Below are positions 57,354 through 64,000 of a stretch of DNA of 64,000 nucleotides, one piece after another. Positions within the stretch are counted from its first letter, which is position 1. Every line of letters starts with the position of its first letter. Source of the DNA: Helicobacter enhydrae. GTDB taxonomy: Bacteria > Campylobacterota > Campylobacteria > Campylobacterales > Helicobacteraceae. The notes beneath the pieces are model-generated. The model was not told where the DNA came from, did not search any database, and saw only the letters and a program-made list of their open reading frames with translations. A program made the translations under genes and the position numbers. The stretch is taken from contig NZ_CP016503.1 in assembly GCF_001693335.1 (NCBI RefSeq), positions 372,001 to 436,000 on the forward strand, written 5' to 3'.

Positions 57354-58738
57354 TGCAAAACATTTATGAAGAAACCAACCTTTTGGACAAAAGAGCGATC
57401 GACAAATTCCTACTCACAGAAGAGATTCTCGTCGAAAACGCCTCAAATGCTATCGCACAACTGATCGCCAAACTCACCCACCCCAAAAGCTTGATCTATA
57501 TCGTCTGCGGTGGTGGCAACAACGGAGCAGACGGCTTGGCTCTTGCTAGAAAACTCAACCAAGACTACCATATCAAAGTCTTGATGCCCCACCCTCCCAA
57601 AACCGCTCTATGCGAAAAAGAACTCTATCGGTGCAAAAGTGCGGGGGTGGATTTTGTGAGCAAACTTTTCCCAAGCGATGTGTTGGTGGATTGTTTGTTT
57701 GGGAGTGGATTCAGAGGGGAGCTTGACACCGCGACCAAAGAGCTCATCGCACAGATGAACAAATTCCCGCGTATCAAAATCGCCTGTGACATTCCTAGCG
57801 GTTTGAGCACCCTCCCCCAAGATATAGCTTTTCAAGCAGATTACACTATCTGTATGGGTGGGCTGAAACGCATTCTTTTCACAGAATGGGCAAAAGACTA
57901 TACAGGAGAGATGATCCTAGCACCTTTGGGCATTGCACACAAAAACTATCAAATCAACTCCAACATCAAGCTCCTTGACGCCTCCGATCTCAGATTACCC
58001 ACACGGCACAAAGAGGACACCCACAAAGGCGAGTATGGACATCTAGCAGTCCTCACCAAACAAACCCCGCGAAGCAAAATCGGTGCGAGCGTGCTTTGTG
58101 CACTCAGTGCGATTGCCTTTGGAGTTGGGCGTGTGAGCTTAGTCGGAAGCCAAGAATCCATCCCTTTTGAGATCATCAAAACCGATACGATCCCCCCAGA
58201 CGCTCAAGTCGTCGCTTTTGGTATGGGGGCAGGAGAGATCGAAGAATCAGACTTTGCCAAACTCTCTCCCTATGATTGCCTTTTGGATGCGGATGTGTTC
58301 TACCACCCTAGCCTCATTCCTTTTCTCCAGCGTGAGCGTCAAACCATCCTCACACCCCACATCAAAGAGTTTGCCTCATTGTTGCGTCTGTGTGGCATTT
58401 GCGATCTTCCTCTTGAAGACATCAAAGCCAAACGAGATGAGTTCCTCTCTGTGTTTTGCACAAGATTCCCAAATGTCATCATCGTTCTCAAAGGTGCAAA
58501 CACCCTAATCGCCCAAAACCAAAAGGTATGGGTGTGCAATCTTGGCAGAAACAATCTTGCCAAAGGTGGCAGTGGCGATGTGTTGGCAGGGATGATCGCC
58601 TCTTTGATGGCACAAGGACGCGATGGTTTGCGTGCAAGTGTTGATGCTGTATTGGCACACGCTTTGGCTTCTTGCAAAATCAAAAGCACCTATGGGCTCA
58701 ACCCGATGGATTTGATCGAAACCATCAAAACCCTATGA
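57353..58738 (+). CDS. nnrDE: Bifunctional NAD(P)H-hydrate epimerase/dehydratase
   Basis: 461 residues. N-terminal epimerase (YjeF_N, about 1-190: CGGGNNGADGLALARKL, DCLFGSGFRG, DIPSGL) and C-terminal ADP/ATP-dependent dehydratase (about 205-461: KGEYGHLAVL, LTPHIKEFASLL, NLAKGGSGDVLAGMIASL). It repairs damaged NAD(P)H hydrates. Start: ATG 57353 has GGGG at five bases; ATG 57350 is possible. It overlaps both neighbours. Confidence 0.93.
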   Translation: MQNIYEETNLLDKRAIDKFLLTEEILVENASNAIAQLIAKLTHPKSLIYIVCGGGNNGADGLALARKLNQDYHIKVLMPHPPKTALCEKELYRCKSAGVDFVSKLFPSDVLVDCLFGSGFRGELDTATKELIAQMNKFPRIKIACDIPSGLSTLPQDIAFQADYTICMGGLKRILFTEWAKDYTGEMILAPLGIAHKNYQINSNIKLLDASDLRLPTRHKEDTHKGEYGHLAVLTKQTPRSKIGASVLCALSAIAFGVGRVSLVGSQESIPFEIIKTDTIPPDAQVVAFGMGAGEIEESDFAKLSPYDCLLDADVFYHPSLIPFLQRERQTILTPHIKEFASLLRLCGICDLPLEDIKAKRDEFLSVFCTRFPNVIIVLKGANTLIAQNQKVWVCNLGRNNLAKGGSGDVLAGMIASLMAQGRDGLRASVDAVLAHALASCKIKSTYGLNPMDLIETIKTL

Positions 58739-59475
58739 GCCAACGCCCTATGAGCCACACAATGCAAAAAGATGAAATTTTTAGAGACAAACCTCTCAAG
58801 CAGTTTGAGTTTGATTCTCAAGTAGCAAGTGTCTTTGATGATATGATCGCTAGATCTATCCCTTTTTATCATCAACAGATTGCGATCCTATCAGACTTTG
58901 CCACATTGCATTTGCCCCGACACGGCAGACTCTATGATCTTGGAAGCTCTACAGGCAACACACTCTTTGACATCCACCAAAAAACCAAAAACCAAGATTG
59001 CACACTCATAGGGATTGATAGCTCCTCATCAATGTGTGCCAACGCCACGCTCAAAGCACAAGCCTATGGCTATGAGATCGAGTTTGTCCAAGCAGATTTG
59101 TTGGATTATCCTTTGTTGCCCTCAGATGTTATTTTGGCAAACTACACTCTGCAGTTCATCCGCCCCCCCATCAGAAACAAAGCGATTGAGAAAATCTTTG
59201 CCTCACTCAAACCCGGGGGCATTTTTTTGATGAGCGAAAAAATCATCTGCGAGGATAAAACCCTTGATTTGCAAATGATTGACTACTACCTCGCTTACAA
59301 AAAAGCTCAAGGTTACTCTTCTAGCGAAATCGCCCAAAAACGCGAAGCACTAGAAAATGTCCTGATCCCCTACACACAACAAGAAAACGAGACAATGCTC
59401 AGAAACGCAGGTTTCCAACACATAGAGATTCTATTCCGTTGGATCAATTTCGTGATTTTTATCGCCAAAAAATAA
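58735..59475 (+). CDS. cmoA: Carboxy-SAM synthase CmoA
   Basis: 246 residues. Makes carboxy-S-adenosylmethionine from SAM and prephenate for wobble uridine modification by CmoB. QFEFDSQVASVFDDMIARSI, YDLGSSTGNTLF (motif I), and NYTLQFI are family-like. ATG 58735 overlaps the nnrDE stop by ATGA. A duplicated CTATGAGCCA at the start gives a second ATG at 58750, and MQKDEIF at 58762 is a third choice. No cmoB gene is seen nearby. Confidence 0.88.
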   Translation: MSQRPMSHTMQKDEIFRDKPLKQFEFDSQVASVFDDMIARSIPFYHQQIAILSDFATLHLPRHGRLYDLGSSTGNTLFDIHQKTKNQDCTLIGIDSSSSMCANATLKAQAYGYEIEFVQADLLDYPLLPSDVILANYTLQFIRPPIRNKAIEKIFASLKPGGIFLMSEKIICEDKTLDLQMIDYYLAYKKAQGYSSSEIAQKREALENVLIPYTQQENETMLRNAGFQHIEILFRWINFVIFIAKK

Positions 59476-59484
59476 GGAGTGGTT

Positions 59485-60612
59485 ATGCCTCAAGCGATTT
59501 TAGAAAAACTCATCACCTACCCCACAATCACCCCCAATGAATGCGGGATCTACTCATACATCCAAAGCCTTTTGCCTGATTCTTTTCAAGCCATACCCAT
59601 CCACCGCAACGCCGTTAGCAACCTGTTTTTGTTCAAAGATTACAATCCCTCAAGCACACAACCCAAACTGCACTTGTGTTTTGGGGGACATATCGATGTC
59701 GTCCCTGCAGGAGAGGGCTGGTCTAGCCCACCCTTTGAGCCACACATCAAAGACGGCTATCTCTATGGGCGTGGCACACAAGATATGAAAGGAGGGATCG
59801 CTTGTTTTCTCTCTGCGATTCAAGAGTTTCAAGCACGATCCAACCTCATAATCTCAATCTTGCTCACAAGCGATGAGGAGGGGGATGGGGTCGATGGCAC
59901 CAAAGTCGTTTTGGAATACCTTGAGCGTCACCACCTCCTCCCAGATCTTGCTATCATCGCAGAACCCACAAGCACCGACAAACTAGGAGATATGATCAAA
60001 ATCGGTCGCAGAGGCTCCATCCACTCCAAAATCACATTACAAGGCGTGCAAGGGCATAGTGCCTATCCCCAAAAATGCCAAAACCCCATAGAAATGCTTG
60101 GAGCTAGACTTGGCAAAATCGCCGGGCACGATCTAGACAATGGAGACGAGCATTTTGAGCCGAGCAAAATCGTCATCACAGATTTGCGTGCAGGAATGCA
60201 GATGAGCAATGTCACCCCTGACACCTTGAGTATGATGCTCAATGTCAGAAACTCCACCCTCACCAATGCCAACGATGTGGATAACTACCTCAGAGAGACT
60301 TTGCAAGGCTTGCCCTTCACCCTAGAAACCAAAACAAGCTCCCTCCCATTTCTCACCCCCCACGACTGCTTTTTGGTCCAAACCCTAAGCGCTAGCATAG
60401 AACGCACGATGGGCTTCACGCCTACTCTTGGGACGACAGGCGGGACAAGCGATGCACGCTACTTCGCTCCCTATGGGATTGAAGTCGTGGAGCTAGGCGT
60501 CATCAACGATCGTATCCACGCCAAAGACGAGAGAGTGAGCCTACAAGAGCTCCAAGATCTCAAAGCGATTTTCAAAGATTTTTTATACACATTAAGCAAG
60601 GAGAACCAATGA
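59485..60612 (+). CDS. dapE: Succinyl-diaminopimelate desuccinylase
   Basis: 375 residues. Di-zinc M20 hydrolase of the lysine/meso-diaminopimelate pathway. Zinc and catalytic residues lie in GGHIDVVPAGEGW, GRGTQDMKGGIA, TSDEEGDGVDG and the C-terminal GGTSDARYF with GVINDRIHAKDE. The ATG at 59485 follows AAGGAG at 7 bases, after an in-frame GTG at 59479. It overlaps yedF by four bases. Confidence 0.95.
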   Translation: MPQAILEKLITYPTITPNECGIYSYIQSLLPDSFQAIPIHRNAVSNLFLFKDYNPSSTQPKLHLCFGGHIDVVPAGEGWSSPPFEPHIKDGYLYGRGTQDMKGGIACFLSAIQEFQARSNLIISILLTSDEEGDGVDGTKVVLEYLERHHLLPDLAIIAEPTSTDKLGDMIKIGRRGSIHSKITLQGVQGHSAYPQKCQNPIEMLGARLGKIAGHDLDNGDEHFEPSKIVITDLRAGMQMSNVTPDTLSMMLNVRNSTLTNANDVDNYLRETLQGLPFTLETKTSSLPFLTPHDCFLVQTLSASIERTMGFTPTLGTTGGTSDARYFAPYGIEVVELGVINDRIHAKDERVSLQELQDLKAIFKDFLYTLSKENQ

Positions 60613-61322
60613 AACAAGTCCAAATCGATATCACTCAAGCCCTATGCACCGATGCCGTGTCCAAGATCCAAAATGTCCTCGCCAAACTGCGTCAAAACAA
60701 TATCGCCGTGAGCCAAATCGTAATCATCGCAGACACCCAAAAAAGACGCGATGAAACGATTGATTTTTTGTTTGCTGAGGGCTATCTTTTTCAGACAGAA
60801 ATCAAAGAGGGAGAGTTTTGGATACACATACTTGGTAGAGACAGACAGGCTCCCACCGCTCCCACGCCATCATCTCCACAAGCCACCACCGCTCCCACCG
60901 ATCAATCTCCCCAAAGCACCCCAGTATCCACCCCACCCCCTCCCACGCCGCCAAAAGAGCCAGACATCCCCCCAAACAGCGAGTTTGAAAACAAGATTTT
61001 CATATTCACTAGCGATCGTATCGGCGAGGGAGATCTAGGGGAGAAGCTTCTAGAGGGGCTTTTGCACAATCTCTACACAACTGCCAAAATCCCGCGAGAG
61101 TTGATTTTCATCAATCGTGGGGTGCTAGCCTGTATCGATGTCGAGAAAAACCTACACATCACACGCACACTCAAAAAACTAGAGCAAAGAGGCGTTGCAG
61201 TCAGCACCTGTGGCACCTGCCTAGAATACTACAATGTCAGAGATTTGCTATGTGTGGGCAGTGTCAGCAACTCCGCAGAGATCACACGCAAAATGCTTAG
61301 GTTTGAAGTGGTCACATTCTAG
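60609..61322 (+). CDS. yedF: YedF-type protein: degenerate TusA domain, Pro-rich linker, DsrE-like domain
   Basis: 237 residues. N-terminal 1-75 has the TusA/SirA fold pattern, but the CPxP motif is reduced to a single Cys (ALCTDAVSKIQNVL). Residues about 78-118 are a Pro/Thr/Ser linker. The C-terminal 125-237 is a DsrE-like domain with STCGTCLEYYNVRDLL, the two-Cys motif typical of the selenium-linked YedF family. Its role is unknown; related genes go with selenium or sulfur relay. No selD or selA is in this window. It overlaps dapE and ends the operon. Confidence 0.85.
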   Translation: MKQVQIDITQALCTDAVSKIQNVLAKLRQNNIAVSQIVIIADTQKRRDETIDFLFAEGYLFQTEIKEGEFWIHILGRDRQAPTAPTPSSPQATTAPTDQSPQSTPVSTPPPPTPPKEPDIPPNSEFENKIFIFTSDRIGEGDLGEKLLEGLLHNLYTTAKIPRELIFINRGVLACIDVEKNLHITRTLKKLEQRGVAVSTCGTCLEYYNVRDLLCVGSVSNSAEITRKMLRFEVVTF

Positions 61323-61427
61323 CCACCACTTCTCACATCAATGGGGGGGTATCAGAGGACATTTGGCAGATTCTGCATAGAACTACACAAAATCATAAAT
61401 TTTTGGTAATGTTAATAAAATTTAACC

Positions 61428-61433
61428 TATAAT
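61428..61433 (+). promoter_or_regulatory. -10 box (TATAAT) for the AT3 leader/autotransporter
   Basis: TATAAT lies 91 bases before the leader ATG at 61524, in an AT-rich stretch, giving a leader transcript of roughly 84 bases. A G7 run at 61342-61348 lies upstream, too short to be called a switch. Confidence 0.6.
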
Positions 61434-61523
61434 ACAGATTCTTGTTTATCTAATTTTAAGGCTTGATATTTTGGATACACAAAATATCTCAATCTTTATC
61501 CAGTATTTTAAGGAGTGTTTTAA

Positions 61524-61577
61524 ATGAAAAATTCAGCACAAAATAAGCGAAAAATCTCTGTAGGGGGGGGGGTATGA
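61524..61577 (+). other. 17-residue leader ORF ending on the AT3 start codons
   Basis: ATG 61524 follows AAGGAG and reads MKNSAQNKRKISVGGGV, ending at TGA 61575-61577. That stop overlaps both AT3 ATGs (61574 and 61577). The arrangement allows translational coupling at G10. The distance to the AT3 ATG is 50 bases, so fusion would need 8 or 11 G, a different register from AT1 and AT2. Confidence 0.55.
61563..61572 (+). repeat. G10 homopolymer, candidate phase-variation tract of AT3
   Basis: Ten G one base before the ATG-ATG of AT3, as in AT1 and AT2. Confidence 0.85.
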
Positions 61578-64000
61578 TGAAATCTTACAAACCTCTCATC
61601 GCCACTTCGTTGGCATTGGCTCTCAGTGTGAGTGTGGCAAGTGGAGCAGATAATTGTCCAAGTGGCAACACAAGTGCGATCTGCTATAGCACTACCAATG
61701 GCACAGATTTCAAACAATTCACGAGTTTGACAATTGCACCAACAGGACAAGGAAGCAATCAATTCAATCAACTTAAATATACTGCAGCACCAGCACAAGG
61801 GATTACGATCAGTGATTTCACTCTCAAATTTAGAAATAATGGTGGTGAGGGACAACAAAGTAGCTCTGAAGCCTCTATAGGTGGGCAAAATGCTCAACTT
61901 AAACTCATTAATAAAGGTAATGGACTCCAATTAGGCAGTGCAGGAACTAGCACCCTTGCTGTTGATTTTGGAAAATATGAAGCCCAAAATTTTGCACGCA
62001 AAGCCACTTTAAGTTTTGAAGGCACTACACCCAATACAGCAGGTAGCACACCAAAAACAGCCCTCAAAGGCAATATTGAAATCAAAGCTGGGAATTCTAC
62101 CAATGATGAAGTCATAGCCACTTTCAAAGGAGATATGAAAGGTAATATTAAGATTGTTGGACAAAGCATCGGATATCGGCGTGTAGCTGCAAAAGCCAAA
62201 ACAAATTTCACTTTTGAAAATGGAGCAAGCTTAAAAGGGAATCTAAGAGTAGAATATGTAGAAGGAGGACAGAATTTCACATTTGAAAGGGGAGGCATAG
62301 AAGGAAGTATTAAAACTAGTGCTGCTTTGGACATTGCGAATATAGACGCTACTATGGGCGGTACAACAACAACCAATATTACCTTCAAAGGAGAAGGCTT
62401 TATCAAAAAAGGAACTGGTGCAGATGATAATATAATTCTAGCTGAAGGTGCAAAAAGTGCAGATATTCCTCAACAATACCATGCTCATAACCGAATCCTT
62501 TTTGAAGGCAATGGAAAAATCGGAGAAAATGAAACTAGTCGTGTGAGCATTATCGCAAGACCACGATGGACAAGAGGTCACTATTTTTCCGGTGCACAAT
62601 CTTATAATCTTATCCAGTTCAAAGGACAAGCCACCCTCTTTTTAGATAAATTGCAAATAGAAAATTATACAGGTGCAGAACGCCTCAATATCATCAGCCT
62701 TGAGGGTGGCACAAATGGTGATCTTAACATCAACACAATCGAAGTGAGAAGTCCATCAGGTCGCAACTACATCGGTAAGGGGCTTTTGAAGTTTGCAAAT
62801 GGAGCAAATAGCGGTCAAGAAACTGCAAAAGATTTAGTAATAGATGATACTAAAATCAATGAAGCCACATTCAAAGGCAACAACTACAATGCAATCAAAA
62901 CACTTGCTCAAACACTCAGAGCCAATGGCACACTCACAGCTGAGGCTATCAAAACTGCCGCCGAAGGTGGCGGTATCAATGGAATCTTTATCGACACTCT
63001 TAATGTCACAGGTGCTGATGGGATCAAATCTTGGAACACTCAACGCAACATCATCTCTACAGAGAATCTAAGAGTGGATCAAAAAGTCTATGCAGACCAA
63101 TGGAATAGAAACAAGGGCACAAACATCATCTTCGCTGATAGTTTGACAATCGGTGGCGGAGTGTTGGCAAATGGTGGAAGTAACTATATCTATGGAACCA
63201 ATACTTCTGCGGGCACCAATACGATCAACACTTCAATCACAGCTCAAGGTGACACAGGGAGCAACCAACTCAATTTGCGTGGGAATACCACGAGAATAGG
63301 AGCAGCCGGTAGCAAAGTTTCTATGACTGCAACAAGTGGCAGCAGCTCCAACTATCTGTTTCTTAATAGCACAACAAATAATGAAATTTATCTCAGCGAC
63401 CTCAGTGTCAATGCTTCTAGTGGCAACAACATCTTAAGCTTTGAAAATACTAGTGCCAACAATCGCCTAGAAGTCAATAATATCTCAAGTAGTAATGGGG
63501 GGAACTACATCGGCAAAGGCTTACTTGGTGAAAATAGTGCAGGTGTCCTAACTCCGATATTGAATCTCTCCTCAGGCAATGTCGCAATGGGAACTTTCCA
63601 AGCTTCAAACATTAGCACCAATACCAATGATAGTGCCAAGAATATTATTTATTTCCAAAACATCACAATCAAAGGCAATGTCACAGCTTCAAATGGACAA
63701 AATATCATCAACTCCAAAGACAACCTTGCAATCACTGGAAACATTACAGCCAATTTTGGTGGTGCAAGTGCCAACAAAATCAATTTTGTCGGAACCACTA
63801 CAGCACTCACCGGAATGATTAAAGCTGAAAGCAACAACTCTCGAAACCTCTTGAGATTTGCCGGAACAACCTCCAATACATTGACACTCACAGGTCTCCA
63901 AGCAATCACAGGGACAGATAACCAAGTCTATAATATCCTTAGCTTTGATGGCACTGGGACAAATGCCCTCAACATCACAGGTGCAGTTTCTGCCAACAAC
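61574..64000 (+). CDS. Autotransporter-like surface protein AT3, N-terminal part (runs off the window)
   Basis: 809 codons are visible and the frame is open to the last base. Signal peptide MMKSYKPLIATSLALALSVS then VASG; Cys pair (CPSGNTSAIC); then passenger blocks in the same order as AT1 and AT2: EASIGGQNAQLKLINKG, TALKGNIEI, NFTFENGASLKGNL, HAHNRILFEGNGKIGE, SYNLIQFKG, GRNYIGKGLLKFANG. From about residue 470 it diverges into Asn/Thr/Ser-rich repeats, including a second GNYIGKGLL. The barrel is not reached. The passenger is closer to AT1 than AT2 in the first 330 residues by eye. Confidence 0.87.
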   Translation, partial: MMKSYKPLIATSLALALSVSVASGADNCPSGNTSAICYSTTNGTDFKQFTSLTIAPTGQGSNQFNQLKYTAAPAQGITISDFTLKFRNNGGEGQQSSSEASIGGQNAQLKLINKGNGLQLGSAGTSTLAVDFGKYEAQNFARKATLSFEGTTPNTAGSTPKTALKGNIEIKAGNSTNDEVIATFKGDMKGNIKIVGQSIGYRRVAAKAKTNFTFENGASLKGNLRVEYVEGGQNFTFERGGIEGSIKTSAALDIANIDATMGGTTTTNITFKGEGFIKKGTGADDNIILAEGAKSADIPQQYHAHNRILFEGNGKIGENETSRVSIIARPRWTRGHYFSGAQSYNLIQFKGQATLFLDKLQIENYTGAERLNIISLEGGTNGDLNINTIEVRSPSGRNYIGKGLLKFANGANSGQETAKDLVIDDTKINEATFKGNNYNAIKTLAQTLRANGTLTAEAIKTAAEGGGINGIFIDTLNVTGADGIKSWNTQRNIISTENLRVDQKVYADQWNRNKGTNIIFADSLTIGGGVLANGGSNYIYGTNTSAGTNTINTSITAQGDTGSNQLNLRGNTTRIGAAGSKVSMTATSGSSSNYLFLNSTTNNEIYLSDLSVNASSGNNILSFENTSANNRLEVNNISSSNGGNYIGKGLLGENSAGVLTPILNLSSGNVAMGTFQASNISTNTNDSAKNIIYFQNITIKGNVTASNGQNIINSKDNLAITGNITANFGGASANKINFVGTTTALTGMIKAESNNSRNLLRFAGTTSNTLTLTGLQAITGTDNQVYNILSFDGTGTNALNITGAVSANN

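Overview
The window looks like a chromosome segment of a Helicobacter-type campylobacterium (epsilonproteobacterium). The evidence is gene order. It carries bamA-mqnC-M16, purA-fliJ-like-motE-like, aroQ-folK-flhF-flhG-(small membrane protein)-fliA-fliM-fliY, and exbB/exbD-rpmH-rnpA-yidD-yidC-jag-mnmE, which I recall as H. pylori-like blocks. It also has futalosine-pathway menaquinone synthesis, an H. pylori-type YafQ toxin, and G-tract contingency loci. A periplasmic nitrate reductase operon (napAGHB) argues against H. pylori itself. The species cannot be fixed from the sequence alone.

Layout. 1-540: 5' part of flgE (minus). 813-4241: first autotransporter-like surface protein (AT1). 4242-5602: repeat island 1. 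5603-12244: recG, bamA, mqnC, M16-like protein. 12363-14628: purA and two coiled-coil flagellar accessory genes. 14672-21645: aroQ, folK, the flhF-fliY flagellar block and glyQ, then tRNA-Pro(GGG). 21925-26379: second autotransporter (AT2). 26380-28333: repeat island 2. 28334-41752: 17 minus-strand genes read from rdgB to lepA, most overlapping or closely spaced, covering RNA, ribosome, membrane insertion, ExbBD, tRNA modification and a BioC-like methyltransferase. 41841-45469: YajR-like MFS protein, rimP, ribD, trmN6-like gene. 45466-53306: molybdate transporter (modA, TOBE gene, modB, modC) and nap operon, both minus. 53307-55922: repeat islands 3 and 4 with a toxin-antitoxin pair between them. 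55923-61322: biotin carboxylase, nnrDE, cmoA, dapE, yedF. 61574-64000: third autotransporter (AT3), cut by the window end.

The most unusual content is two linked things. First, there are three large autotransporter genes (AT1-AT3), each with its start codons one base after a tract of exactly ten G and each preceded by a short leader ORF with a good ribosome site. In all three the leader is out of frame at G10, but the register differs: AT1 and AT2 would fuse at G9 or G12, AT3 at G8 or G11. AT1 and AT2 share about 1 kb of barrel DNA with one mismatch, and the homology continues past the stop codon. Second, the non-coding islands are built from modules (here named A, B, C, D, E) in a fixed cyclic order, E-B-D-A. 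A and B are strong G/C-rich hairpins whose arms can also pair with each other. A toxin-antitoxin pair sits inside one such unit, and the 5' end of recG appears to have been overwritten by module flank.

Functionally, the nap and mod operons fit together (molybdenum supply for NapA). The flagellar block holds class-switching regulators and switch proteins. A nine-G tract inside the bioC-like gene suggests biotin synthesis itself could be phase variable.
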